Positions 9,981 through 20,422 are shown, counted from the stretch's first letter. The stretch is DNA of 40,117 nt from Candidatus Gastranaerophilales bacterium (GCA_028278305.1 JANQEP010000008.1:1-40117), one strand, 5' to 3'. Notes: generated by a model not told the origin, from the sequence alone. Numbers and translations: made by a program.

Positions 9981-10131
9981 CTCGAATCACGAATTGTATT
10001 TTTTGAAATTTTCTCAAAATCTATATGAAATTGTTAAAGGCTGCGCCTTTAACCACCTCTGGGCGGGTGGGGGATTTTGAGAAAATTTCAACAGGCTATT
10101 ACAGGGTTTTACGTATTTCGTCATTCAGGTT
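9981..10131. repeat. Inverted-repeat (MITE-like) dispersed element
   Basis: Arms TTGAAATTTTCTCAAAATC / GATTTTGAGAAAATTTCAA with outer GAATCACGAA / TTTCGTCATTC; central ttaaaggc-tgc-gcctttaa hairpin; second copy at 1-85. Confidence 0.75.
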
Positions 10132-10275
10132 AAATAGTTGGAAGCAAAATAGTCTCAAAAATGCCTTATAAAAATCACAACGTCATTCGTGTGTATAAAA
10201 TAAGGATTAGTTAAAATATTACGATTGCCAAATTATTAAATTTATATAAAAAGTCTTGCAAATTAAAAAATTAAT

Positions 10276-10291
10276 TAATACAATTGTATTA
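10276..10291. promoter_or_regulatory. Palindromic putative TetR operator
   Basis: TAATACAATTGTATTA, 16-bp perfect palindrome upstream of the TetR gene, followed by direct repeats TTGTATTATAT at about 10285 and 10297. Confidence 0.55.
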
Positions 10292-10344
10292 TATATTTGT
10301 ATTATATGATCGAATAAACTAAAACCACGAAAATCCTGTAAAAT

Positions 10345-11055
10345 ATGAGCAAGTATCCGGAAGAAAAAGAAAATATAAGGAATAAAATCCTTGATGCAGC
10401 AAGCAGGATTTTTGCTGAAAAAGGTTATCAAAATACAACGGTCAGGGATATTTGCCAGAAAGCCGACGTTTACCAGCTCTCTATAAATTATCATTTCGGA
10501 AACAAGGAAAACCTGTTTAAACAGGTGCTTTTAAAGACTTACCAGGATACACATGAAATTGACCTGATTGAAAAAACAAAAGATCTTTCTCCTGAAAAGC
10601 AGCTGGAAGAAATTATAAGAATAAGGGTAAAATCTGTTTTCAGTAATGAAAAAGAAGGATTATACTTCAAGATAGTTGCAAAAGAAATCTCAAATAACTA
10701 CAATTTTATCGTTGAAATAATGAATGACCCTTTTTTAGAGTACTTTAAATTCATCAAAGGAATTATTGACAGGTTATCAGGGCACAAACTTGATAATTTC
10801 GGTTTGAATTACTGTGTATACATTCTAATGTCACATATATCAGTGCTGGCATTTCATGAAAAAGGGCGCTTAGTGCTTTTCAACACCTGTAATCCTGATG
10901 AAAGACAGCTTGAGGAATTTATACAGTACATAAAAAAATTTATTTGTGCAGGCATAGAGAAAATAAAGACAGAAAGATCAGTTAATGAGGTTCAAAATGA
11001 AAAAGAAAATAATAATTGCAATAGTAATTCTGGGTGCACTGGCATTTACGGCTAA
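10345..11055 (+). CDS. TetR/AcrR family transcriptional regulator
   Basis: 236 aa; ILDAASRIFAEKGYQNTTVRDICQKADVYQLSINYHFGNKENLFKQV TetR HTH. Confidence 0.93.
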   Translation: MSKYPEEKENIRNKILDAASRIFAEKGYQNTTVRDICQKADVYQLSINYHFGNKENLFKQVLLKTYQDTHEIDLIEKTKDLSPEKQLEEIIRIRVKSVFSNEKEGLYFKIVAKEISNNYNFIVEIMNDPFLEYFKFIKGIIDRLSGHKLDNFGLNYCVYILMSHISVLAFHEKGRLVLFNTCNPDERQLEEFIQYIKKFICAGIEKIKTERSVNEVQNEKENNNCNSNSGCTGIYG

Positions 11056-12193
11056 AACGTTTTTCCTGAAAGGCGGACCGCCATCCGAGCATGGGCAGAT
11101 GCCCCCGCCAATGGTGAGTCTTGCCAAAGTTGAGCAAAAGGAAATTGTAGATACCAAAGAGTATATAGGAAGAGTCGTGGCAAAGGACGAAGTTGACCTT
11201 GTCCCCTACGTCAACGGGTATCTGCAGAAAAAATACTTTACGGAAGGCGAAATGGTCAATGAAAGGGATCTTTTGTTTCTCATAGAACCCGATGAATACG
11301 AAGCAGCAGTAGCCCAGGCAAAAGCCGATATAGAAAATGCAAAAGCATTGCTCTGGGAGAGTGAAAAAAACCTTGAAAGAGCAGAAGAACTTGTTGCAAA
11401 GGACTTCATAAGCAAATCTGAATATGATAATAAACTGGCTTTGCGGGATAAAAACCGGGCGGCCCTTGAAGCCGCAAAAGCTTACTTAAAAAAAGTCAAC
11501 AATAACCTGAAACATACAAGAATTTACGCGCCAATCCCGGGCAAAATCGGGGATGTCAAAATTACGGAAGGTAACCTCGTAGGCTCAAATATGGGTTCAC
11601 TGGCAACAATAGTCAGGGTTGATCCTATTTACGTAACATACAATATAGCTGCTGGTGAGTTTGTAAAACTCCGGCTTCAACTTGAAAAAGAAAACAAAAA
11701 AATGAATAACTGCAAGGTTAAACTGGAATTTCCGGATGGAACCCCTTATCCTGTCCAGGGAATACAAGATTTTTATGATAACAGGATAGACCAGACAACC
11801 GGAACAATAAAAGTCCGGGCAACTTTCAGGAATCCTAAAGGTATTCTTTTGCCGGGAAAACTTGTTAACGTAATAGTATATGAAAATAAAGGCGATGTAA
11901 AAACCGTTATTCCGCAGGCGGCAGTGCTTGAAGACCCCCGGGGTAAATATGTTTATATTGTGGATAAAGAAAATAAGGCTCAGCAAAAAAGAATTAAGCT
12001 GGGTAAGGAAACAGGCAAGTATTTTGTAGTGAAAGAAGGTCTTAAACCCGGTGAAGAGATAATCTTAAACGGCATACAGAAAATAATGATGCCAGGAATG
12101 CCGGTTATGACAGCTCCCGCAGAAGGCGAGCCTTCTGCGGAAGAGAAACAGTCCAAAGAGTCATCCCGGAGGGAAAAAGCTGATGTTCAGTAA
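10997..12193 (+). CDS. RND efflux periplasmic adaptor (membrane fusion protein)
   Basis: ORF 10985-12193; preferred ATG at 10997 (MKKKIIIAIVILGALAF) with gagg SD; HlyD/AcrA family hairpin and YVNGYLQKKYFTEGEMV, LEDPRGKYVYIVD. Confidence 0.92.
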   Translation: MKKKIIIAIVILGALAFTAKTFFLKGGPPSEHGQMPPPMVSLAKVEQKEIVDTKEYIGRVVAKDEVDLVPYVNGYLQKKYFTEGEMVNERDLLFLIEPDEYEAAVAQAKADIENAKALLWESEKNLERAEELVAKDFISKSEYDNKLALRDKNRAALEAAKAYLKKVNNNLKHTRIYAPIPGKIGDVKITEGNLVGSNMGSLATIVRVDPIYVTYNIAAGEFVKLRLQLEKENKKMNNCKVKLEFPDGTPYPVQGIQDFYDNRIDQTTGTIKVRATFRNPKGILLPGKLVNVIVYENKGDVKTVIPQAAVLEDPRGKYVYIVDKENKAQQKRIKLGKETGKYFVVKEGLKPGEEIILNGIQKIMMPGMPVMTAPAEGEPSAEEKQSKESSRREKADVQ

Positions 12194-15100
12194 TTTTTTC
12201 ATAAACCGTCCCCGTTTTGCTATAGTTTTATCTTTAATCATAGTTATAGTAGGAGTCATAGCGTTTAAATTTCTTCCTATTGAGAGATATCCTATAATAA
12301 CTCCCCCGCAGATTGTTGTAAGGGCGGCATACCCGGGAGCTAACGCAGAAGTTGTGGAAAAAACCATTGCCGCACCGGTTGAAACAGAAATCAATGGCGT
12401 GGAAGATATGATTTATATGCAATCCACCTGTTCTGATGGCAGTTATGAACTTAATGTGTATTTTAAAGTCGGATCTGACACTGATATGGCGATGATTCGG
12501 GTGCAGAACCGGTTAAACCTTGCTACTCCCAAACTTCCCCAGGAGGTAAGAGACCAGGGGCTTGTTGTTAAGGAAAGAACAGGCGGGCATGGGATTTTTA
12601 TTTTCACGCTGAATTCGCCTGATAATTCCTATGATGAAGTTTACCTGGATAATTACGCAAATATATATATAGGCGATGAACTGGCAAGGGTTCCGGGAGT
12701 TGGCGAGGTTGCCACATTTGGGGACAGGTCTTATTCAATGAGAATCTGGCTTAACCCCAGGAAAATGGCAAATCTGGGCATTACTACAACAGAAACCATA
12801 GAGGCTATAAAATCACAGAATATTGAAGTCCCAACAGGCAGTGTAGGCGCCTATCCGGTGGATTCCGACCAGCAGTTTCAATACACTGTAAGGACCCGCG
12901 GCAGGTTTATAAATGTGCCGGAGTTTGAAAATATCATTGTCCGTTCAAATAGTGACGGCTCATCCGTAAAAATAAAGGATATAGCAAAAGTAAGCCTTGG
13001 AGCTAAGAATTACGGGGTATTTTCACGAATTAACGGGGCAAATGCTATAGGTATGTCCGTTAACCAGCTTGCTGACGCGAACCTCATAGAAGTCGTGGGA
13101 AACGTAAAGGAAAAACTCGAGGAAATTAAAAAGCGCCTGCCGGAGGGTATACAGGTTGACATAGTCTATGACGCAGCCGAATATGTTGATGAGTCAATGA
13201 ATGAAGTGTTCACTACCCTGTTTTTAGCTCTGTTCCTGGTAACAGTTGTTATATTCATTTTTTTGCAGAACACAAGGGCAACATTTATCCCGGCGCTTGC
13301 AATCCCTGTTTCTGTTATAGGGACATTTGCCTTTCTTAAGATCTTTGGTTTTTCAATAAACACATTTACGCTATTCGGGCTGGCTCTGGCGATTGGTATT
13401 GTTGTAGATGACGCTATCGTTGTTATTGAAAACGTCCAGCGTTACCTGGGGCAGGGATTAGACCCAAAAGAAGCCGCTTTCAGGACAATGAAAGATGTAA
13501 GCGGGGCAGTTATTGCAACTACACTTGTTTTGCTGGCTGTTTTTATTCCCGTCGCGCTTTTACCAGGAATTACCGGCAAAATGTACAAGCAGTTTTCAGT
13601 AACCATTGCAATTGCAGTTTCAATTTCCTCGCTTGTTGCTCTGACGCTGACTCCTGCGCTTTGCTCAACCATGTTAAAGGTTAAAACAGGCAAAAAAGTC
13701 CGGATTGACCGCTGGGCATGGTTTAATAATGCCTTTGACGCCTTTCAGCAAAGATATTTAAAAGTCGCAACCTTTTTCATACACAGGTCAAAAATAACCT
13801 TAATGGCACTGGCAGGACTGATATTAGGGGTTGTTGGAATGTTCTCCATAATTCCCACAGGCTTTTTGCCCTCAGAAGACCAGGGATTCATTCTCTGCCA
13901 TGTACAATTGCCTGAAGGCGCCTCACTTGTGCGGACAAACGAGGTAGTTAAAAAAGTTGAAAAAATAGTCAGTAATACCCCTGAAATTAATAAAGTAGTT
14001 GCTGTACCGGGCTTTAGCGGTTCAAATACAGCGATAATATTCTGCGATATGAAAAAATGGGGTGAGCGTCCCGGCAAGGAACAGTCAGTTCACGCGGTAA
14101 TAGGACGCCTTCAAAGGCAGTTCTTTATGATAACCGAAGCGCAGATTTTTGCTTTTATACCGCCTTCTATCCCGGGGCTGGGTATGTTTGGAGGTTTTGA
14201 ATTCGAGCTTCAGGACAGGGGTGATAATTCACCGCAGTATCTTGCGCAGAATGCCTGGAAACTCATAGGCGCAGCCAACCAGAACCCTAAGCTGGAGCGG
14301 GTATTCACAATGTTCCAGGCAAACACACCACAGCTGAACATTAGTATAGATAGGGAAAAAGCCCTTGCACAGGGAGTTAATATCAGGGATATCCTGCAAA
14401 CAATAGGTACACAGTTTGGTTCTACTTATATAAATGATTTTAATAAGTTAGGACGTATATTCCAGGTGCGAGTACAGGCAGATTCCAAATATAGAGATAA
14501 CATATCAGATATTACCGATTTGTATGTAAGAAACAGCAGGGGAGAAATGGTTCCGCTAAGCACTTTTGTCACCATAAACTCAACTGTAGGACCTCAAAGC
14601 CTCAGCAGGTTTAACCTGTTCAGGTCAGTGACCATAAACGGGAGCGCAGTAATGGGTGTCAGCTCAGGTGAGGCAATCGAGACAATGAAAGATATCGCGG
14701 AAAAACTGCTTCCCAGGGATATGTCCTATGAATGGTCAGGAACCACAAGGCAGGAAGTCGAGGCAAGCGGTCAGACAATGTATATTTTGCTTCTTGCGCT
14801 GATATTTGTCTATCTTTTCCTGGTTGCCCTGTTTGAAAGCTGGACGCTTCCGTTTGGAGTTATACTTATAGCGCCTGTTGCGGTTGTTGGAGCTCTAATT
14901 GCCCAGATGATATCCGGGTTAAGCCTTGATTTGTACTGCCAGATCGGTCTTGTAATGCTGGTCGGGATGGCAACAAAACATGCCATTTTGATTATTGAAT
15001 TTGCAAGAACCCAGAGGGACGAAAACGGATTAAGCCCTATGGATGCGGCTATAACAGCTGCAAAATTGAGGTTCAGGGCAGTTTCAATGACGGTTTTAAC

Positions 15101-15338
15101 CTTTGTGCTCAGTGTAACCCCTCTGGTTATAGCTACCGGGGCAGGGGCAGAAGCCAGGAATTCCATTGGTATAACTGTTTTTGGGGGAATGATAGCTTCA
15201 GCAGTTATTGGTACGGTCTTTGTACCTGCTTTTTACATAATTATTGAGAACACTAAGGATAATTTCAGAAAACAAAGAGAAAAAGCCGCGGATAGTAATA
15301 TTCCTGATCGAGAAGAGGCATTGAGCTATGAGAAATAA
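12183..15338 (+). CDS. RND (HAE1/AcrB-like) multidrug efflux permease
   Basis: 1051 aa; FFINRPRFAIVLSLIIVIVGV, GLALAIGIVVDDAIVVIENVQR, FIPVALLPGITGKMYKQFSVTIA, GIAMLVG-like repeats. Confidence 0.96.
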   Translation: MFSNFFINRPRFAIVLSLIIVIVGVIAFKFLPIERYPIITPPQIVVRAAYPGANAEVVEKTIAAPVETEINGVEDMIYMQSTCSDGSYELNVYFKVGSDTDMAMIRVQNRLNLATPKLPQEVRDQGLVVKERTGGHGIFIFTLNSPDNSYDEVYLDNYANIYIGDELARVPGVGEVATFGDRSYSMRIWLNPRKMANLGITTTETIEAIKSQNIEVPTGSVGAYPVDSDQQFQYTVRTRGRFINVPEFENIIVRSNSDGSSVKIKDIAKVSLGAKNYGVFSRINGANAIGMSVNQLADANLIEVVGNVKEKLEEIKKRLPEGIQVDIVYDAAEYVDESMNEVFTTLFLALFLVTVVIFIFLQNTRATFIPALAIPVSVIGTFAFLKIFGFSINTFTLFGLALAIGIVVDDAIVVIENVQRYLGQGLDPKEAAFRTMKDVSGAVIATTLVLLAVFIPVALLPGITGKMYKQFSVTIAIAVSISSLVALTLTPALCSTMLKVKTGKKVRIDRWAWFNNAFDAFQQRYLKVATFFIHRSKITLMALAGLILGVVGMFSIIPTGFLPSEDQGFILCHVQLPEGASLVRTNEVVKKVEKIVSNTPEINKVVAVPGFSGSNTAIIFCDMKKWGERPGKEQSVHAVIGRLQRQFFMITEAQIFAFIPPSIPGLGMFGGFEFELQDRGDNSPQYLAQNAWKLIGAANQNPKLERVFTMFQANTPQLNISIDREKALAQGVNIRDILQTIGTQFGSTYINDFNKLGRIFQVRVQADSKYRDNISDITDLYVRNSRGEMVPLSTFVTINSTVGPQSLSRFNLFRSVTINGSAVMGVSSGEAIETMKDIAEKLLPRDMSYEWSGTTRQEVEASGQTMYILLLALIFVYLFLVALFESWTLPFGVILIAPVAVVGALIAQMISGLSLDLYCQIGLVMLVGMATKHAILIIEFARTQRDENGLSPMDAAITAAKLRFRAVSMTVLTFVLSVTPLVIATGAGAEARNSIGITVFGGMIASAVIGTVFVPAFYIIIENTKDNFRKQREKAADSNIPDREEALSYEK

Positions 15339-16734
15339 ATTACTGATATTGACGTTAATTACAGCGTTTATAATACAGGGACTGCCTTTGCAGGCAAAAG
15401 AGGCTGAAGTTGAGAATAAGAATGAAGCTAAAATTGAAGCCGGTGAAAGCGCAAAAGAAAATGAGGAAGAGGATCTCGATGAAATCAGCAAGGTTATTAA
15501 AAGCGGAATAGAAGAAAACCAATATTTAGCGCTTGATAAATGTTTAAAAATAGCCATTGCCAATAATCCTACAATAAGAGCGGCTATAAGCAATACCGAA
15601 GTATTTAAAAACAGGGTTGGCAGGGCAAGAGCAGAATATTTCCCGAAATTCGACATATCAAACGGCTATTCTTTTGATAACCAGTCAGCATTTATGAGCA
15701 TATTTGATCTGGATGTAAACTCCTTTGAAATGTTTAATATCGGGATTTCGCAGCTGATATTTGACTTTGGCAAGACCGGCACTGCAATCGACATTCAGAA
15801 AACCCACCTGAGCGCTGAAAAAGCTGAGCTCAGGGCAACCATAAACGATATTGCGTTTAATGTTAAACAGGCATATTTTACCCTGCTTCTGGCGTTTCAT
15901 ACACAGGATGTGATAAAGGAATCTGTAGAGCAGTATGAACAGCTTCTGGCGCAGGCAAAAGCGTTTTATGAAGTCGGCTCAAAGCCAAAAATCGACGTAC
16001 TCACAGCGGAAGTTAACCTCAGCAATGCAAAGCTGGATCTTATAAGAGCAAAAAACCGGGTTGAGGTGGCTTTTGCAAGTTTAAACAATACAATGGGCTT
16101 GCCGGAATCACCTGTATACCGTTTAAAAGATAAATTACGCTATTTAGAGGAAGTTTTTGAATTTAAAGAGATGATTCAAACCGCATATGATAACAGACCG
16201 GATTTCAAGTCAGCCGTATTGAAAGTAAAGGCATCCGAGAAAGAGGTTAAGCTGGCTAAAAAGGACTACTTCCCAACTATAAAAGGAGGAGCCGGTTTTA
16301 ACCTGACTGCTTTTGATACTGACCTGGGTTCTAACATAGATGAAGGATGGAGAGCCGGGGTTAACCTTGATTTGCCCATCCTGAACCCTTACCTGACTCA
16401 TAAAAAAATCAATGAGGCAAAAGCTGCCTATGAAAAAGAAACTTCTGACGCTGAATCCCTGAAAAATGATCTTTATTTTCAAGTAAAGCAGGCATATACA
16501 GATTTTGTTGAAGCAAAAAACAGCGTTCCCGCTTCAGAAGTAGCTTTAGCACAGGCAGAGGAAAATTATAGTCTGGCAAAAGGCAGGTATGAAGTCGGAG
16601 TAGGTGATCCTATCGAACTTAAAGATGCAGAGCTGACTTACAGGAGCGCTAAGCTTGCCTATTATGAAGCCCTCTATGACTATAACGTGGCGCTGGCAAG
16701 GATAGAAAACGTAATTGGCACAGGGATATATTAG
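15328..16734 (+). CDS. TolC family outer membrane efflux protein
   Basis: 468 aa; signal peptide; two OEP repeats (LDKCLKIAIANNPTIRAA...; LAQAEENYSLAKGRYEVGVGDPIELKDAE). Confidence 0.93.
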   Translation: MRNKLLILTLITAFIIQGLPLQAKEAEVENKNEAKIEAGESAKENEEEDLDEISKVIKSGIEENQYLALDKCLKIAIANNPTIRAAISNTEVFKNRVGRARAEYFPKFDISNGYSFDNQSAFMSIFDLDVNSFEMFNIGISQLIFDFGKTGTAIDIQKTHLSAEKAELRATINDIAFNVKQAYFTLLLAFHTQDVIKESVEQYEQLLAQAKAFYEVGSKPKIDVLTAEVNLSNAKLDLIRAKNRVEVAFASLNNTMGLPESPVYRLKDKLRYLEEVFEFKEMIQTAYDNRPDFKSAVLKVKASEKEVKLAKKDYFPTIKGGAGFNLTAFDTDLGSNIDEGWRAGVNLDLPILNPYLTHKKINEAKAAYEKETSDAESLKNDLYFQVKQAYTDFVEAKNSVPASEVALAQAEENYSLAKGRYEVGVGDPIELKDAELTYRSAKLAYYEALYDYNVALARIENVIGTGIY

Positions 16735-16867
16735 GTACTCTGACAATTAACTATAACGGCTTATTGTCATTCAAACCTGGTCCGGAAACTTAGAAACAGG
16801 ACTTACGCAGAATAAAAATTTTCCGGTCACAACACCGGTATTTAAGACTCCCTCCGGAAATTCTTTA

Positions 16868-16917
16868 TTAAGGAAGTATGAAAAAATTCTTACGTAAAAT
16901 TTTTCATACTTCCTTAA
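16868..16917. repeat. Long inverted repeat / hairpin between tolC-like gene and etfA
   Basis: TTAAGGAAGTATGAAAAAATT ... AATTTTTCATACTTCCTTAA, about 20-bp arms; may act as a terminator for either flanking operon. Confidence 0.7.
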
Positions 16918-17112
16918 CTCCTATTTCAAATGAGTTATATTTTTTAAATGCTTGCCTGACAGACTTAATAAGGGTGTCAGACGGAAAAGAGCCTGAGCAC
17001 ATCTAGAAGATGTGGTTACGTACAACAATGACTCTGTGATTTTTACATTGATGCTTTTAAGACCGCTCTGGTTTCTTTATTATTAAATTTTCGGATTAAA
17101 AAATAAGTTATA

Positions 17113-18132
17113 TTAGCAACTGCAGGTCAGCCGGGAATTTTTAAGTGCTTCTGTAAGTGCGGGAACGACTTCAAAGAGGTCACCTACTATTCCGTATGTT
17201 GCTATCTGGAAAATAGGAGCTTCAGGATCTTTATTGACTGCAATAATAATATCGCTGGAGCTTATACCTGCAACGTGCTGGATAGCTCCGGAAATTCCGC
17301 AGGCAATATAGACTTTAGGACAAACTGTTTTACCTGTCTGTCCAACCTGGTCACAGTGCTCTCTCCAACCGGCATCAACACATGCCCGGCTTGCTGCTAC
17401 AGCACCGCCTACAGCGTCGGCGAGTTCTTCCAGGATTTTAAACCCTTCCGCGTTTTTAATTCCGCGTCCGCCTGCCACAATGAATTCAGCATCTTCGATT
17501 TTGCAGCCGCCCTTGCAGGAATTTATACATTCGAGAATTTTTACTTTAATTTCTGAGGGATCAAACTCAATGTTTAATCTTTCCAGATCAGCTATATTTG
17601 TCGGATCAGGATCTGCTTTTGGTAATACTTTGGGTCTTACCGTAGCCATTTGAGGTCTGGCTGTTTTACAGAGAATTGTCGCCATTAAGTTTCCGCCAAA
17701 AGTCGGTCTTGTTGCGGCAAGTAACCCCTGCTCATTAATATCAAGTTTTGTGCAGTCAGCTGTTAAGCCTGTGTTAAGCCTTGCTGAAATTCTCGGGGCA
17801 AGATCCCTTCCTGATGTTGTAGCCCCAATCAGTACTATAGAAGGGTTTTTCTGTGTAATTGCGTCGCATGCAGCCTTTGAATACAGCTCTGTAGAATAAT
17901 TTTCAAGGCTTTCATCCTGAACAAGATAAACTTTCTGTGCACCTGCTTCTGAAATTTCTTTTACAAGGGGCTCAATATCATTATTTCCGGCAAGAAGTAA
18001 TACTCCGACTTCTTCCCCGTTTAATTTCTGAGAAAGCTCTTTTGCTGAATTAATAAGCTCAAGAGTAACTCCGGCAACTTTGTTTTCAGGTGTTCTTTCA
18101 GCTATTACCCAGATACCTTTATTTTCACTCAT
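17113..18132 (-). CDS. etfA: Electron transfer flavoprotein subunit alpha
   Basis: 339 aa; GATTSGRDLAPRISARLNTGLTADCT, AGGRGIKNAEGF, DAGWREHCDQVGQTGKTVCPKVYIACGISGAIQH FAD-domain motifs. Confidence 0.96.
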   Translation of the reverse strand: MSENKGIWVIAERTPENKVAGVTLELINSAKELSQKLNGEEVGVLLLAGNNDIEPLVKEISEAGAQKVYLVQDESLENYSTELYSKAACDAITQKNPSIVLIGATTSGRDLAPRISARLNTGLTADCTKLDINEQGLLAATRPTFGGNLMATILCKTARPQMATVRPKVLPKADPDPTNIADLERLNIEFDPSEIKVKILECINSCKGGCKIEDAEFIVAGGRGIKNAEGFKILEELADAVGGAVAASRACVDAGWREHCDQVGQTGKTVCPKVYIACGISGAIQHVAGISSSDIIIAVNKDPEAPIFQIATYGIVGDLFEVVPALTEALKNSRLTCSC

Positions 18133-18335
18133 TTATTTTCTCCTATTATTTTTTCCTTATTATCCTGCTGAGTTTCAGTAACTTACAGGTTTTCATTTTT
18201 AAACTAACCGGTTTTTTATGTTAGTCGGGAAAATCCCGAAACGAGCCAGCGGGCAGCTTGAGAAGCAGGGATTCGCTATACGCTCGCAATCTGTTTGACT
18301 TTTTCACAAATCAAGTTTGTGATTAAAGCTGAAGT

Positions 18336-19130
18336 TTATGCGAGTATTTTATCTCTCTTAAGTTTTTCAATAAGCTGCTCAGCCGCCTCCCTGGCGCTTG
18401 CTGCCTGTATTATTTCACCTGATTCCCTTGCTTCTGGTCTGAAAGCTTTTGATACAAAAGTCGGTGAACCTTTGATTCCTACATCTGAATGCTCAAGACC
18501 GAGGTCTTCAAGATTATATTCAGGAATCTGTGTTTTATTAGCTTTCATTGTTCCTTTAATGGAGGGTTTTCTCGGCTCATAATCACATTTAAGCATGCAT
18601 ACAACACCCGGCAGCATCATTTCTGCTTTTTGAGAACCCTCATCCACTTCACGTTTTAACAGGATACTCTGACCGCCTGTGTATTCAATTTCCTTGGCAT
18701 AAGTTACCTGGGCAATTTTCAGGTGTTCTGCTATGCTTGGACCTGTCTGGGCAGTATCTCCGTCTATAGCATACATTCCGCAAATAATGAGATCAAATTC
18801 ACCTACTTTATTTCTGATAGCAGCTGCGAGTGTGCGGCTTGTTGCCTGAGTATCGGCACCGGCGAACTTTTTATCGGAAATTAACATTGCTTCATCAGCG
18901 CCCATTGCAATTGCTCTTTTAAGAACATCTTTTGCCTGCAAAGGACCCATTGTTATTGCGGTTATGGTTGTGTCAGGGTTGGATTCCTTGATTCTGACTG
19001 CTGTTTCAACAGCATATTCATCAAAAGGATTCATTATGCTCTCTACACCTTCTCTAACCATAGTATTGTTTTCTGTCCATTTGATGTCTGCTGTATCAGG
19101 CACCTGTTTTACACAAACTACGATTTTCAT
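18336..19130 (-). CDS. etfB: Electron transfer flavoprotein subunit beta
   Basis: 264 aa; MKIVVCVKQVPDT, NPFDEYAVETAVRIKE, DLIICGMYAIDGDTAQTGPSIAEHL. Confidence 0.96.
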   Translation of the reverse strand: MKIVVCVKQVPDTADIKWTENNTMVREGVESIMNPFDEYAVETAVRIKESNPDTTITAITMGPLQAKDVLKRAIAMGADEAMLISDKKFAGADTQATSRTLAAAIRNKVGEFDLIICGMYAIDGDTAQTGPSIAEHLKIAQVTYAKEIEYTGGQSILLKREVDEGSQKAEMMLPGVVCMLKCDYEPRKPSIKGTMKANKTQIPEYNLEDLGLEHSDVGIKGSPTFVSKAFRPEARESGEIIQAASAREAAEQLIEKLKRDKILA

Positions 19131-19346
19131 AAATCACTCATCCCTTAATAATCTCTAAATCTACTTTACTTTTTATAACAAAAATAAATTTTCTTCAAAT
19201 TATGTCTTAGAGACTATCTGAAAAATACTAAAAATAAACCGGGATATTCTCAGCTGTATCGGGAATTTTAGCTAATCGGCAAGTTTGTTTAGCTATCAGG
19301 ATTTTTTGTCTTAAATATTTTTTCGGATTTGCATTATCAATTGCGG

Positions 19347-19703
19347 TTATTCACAACCGTTATTTTTAAGCAGTTTAACCAGTGATTCTATCTGCTTTTT
19401 TGAATCTGAGATTTCTTTTTCGATTTCTTTTCTGCTTTTTTGTGCCTGTTTTAATTGATCCCCGATAGAAAACAGGTATGCTCCGCCATTGCTTATGTGT
19501 TTTGAAATTATGTTTTGCTCTTGCTCTTTTGATGCCAGGTTTACACGTTGATGAGATATCTTATAGAGTTTTTCAATAAGTATTAAAAGCTGTTCTTTCC
19601 TGAATTCCAGGTTAACAAGATGAGAATCGATCTTTCTTTTTTCTTTTAATGCTTCATCCATGTTTATGTTGGCAAAATTTTTGTGTATACTCTGCTTTTT
19701 CAA
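19347..19703 (-). CDS. Hypothetical coiled-coil protein
   Basis: 118 aa, strongly helical/charged; SD-like gagg upstream of ATG. Confidence 0.65.
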   Translation of the reverse strand: MKKQSIHKNFANINMDEALKEKRKIDSHLVNLEFRKEQLLILIEKLYKISHQRVNLASKEQEQNIISKHISNGGAYLFSIGDQLKQAQKSRKEIEKEISDSKKQIESLVKLLKNNGCE

Positions 19704-20422
19704 ACATTCTCACTCCTCCTGAAAAAATTAAATCCCCATATACACTGATTAATTTTGATATTTTATCCGCTGTCTTCGCTTGGTGACTGCGTATTAACAA
19801 TATATAACAGAAAATTTTTCCTGACATTTCAAAAAGCATGCTCAAAAACCCGGCACCCAACAAAAATCATGATTAAATAGCCTTAAAACACGAAATACAC
19901 TATAAACAGCATGCCAATTTAATATTTTAAATAAATCTTTACAAAAAAATTTCAATTAAATACTGCTTAATCCTCTTACAGTAATCTATTTTAAAATTAT
20001 ATTTCTAATATTGCTATATATACAAGCTTATTAACATAATTACTTACTTATAATTTTTATTATCATTAAGTTTTACCAGATAAAAAAGCATAAATTCAGA
20101 CAGTTAAAGAAATTAACAGGCTTAAACTTTTTCAAAATTTATGGAAAAATTTTTAGATAAATTTTTGTAAAAAATATATGATTTTTTAAAAATATTTAAC
20201 TAAAACCTGAAATCCTCTCATAGAGATGCGATAAAGTACTTAATATTTTTTAATAAACAATTTGAATAGTTAATTTTTTGTTAAGGTACGCAATTGTTTA
20301 ATAAAAATTTTTTTCATATATATAAGAGTTCCAGAAAAATTAAAGGGGGGAGATATTTCAAAAATTTTTAGTTAATTTAAGATAGTAACTTTAAAAGGAG
20401 ATACTATAGGAACATTTAAAAC

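Noticed and set aside
10219-10494. 91-aa minus-strand ORF over the TetR promoter
   Set aside because: Antisense to the TetR N-terminus and operator; Phe/Ile-rich composition typical of AT-rich shadow frames.
11206-15166. Minus-strand ORFs antisense to the efflux operon
   Set aside because: Shadow ORFs opposite strongly supported adaptor and RND genes.
19654-19863. 69-aa minus-strand ORF overlapping the start of the coiled-coil gene
   Set aside because: Overlaps the SD and start of the 19347-19703 ORF in another frame; no recognisable features.
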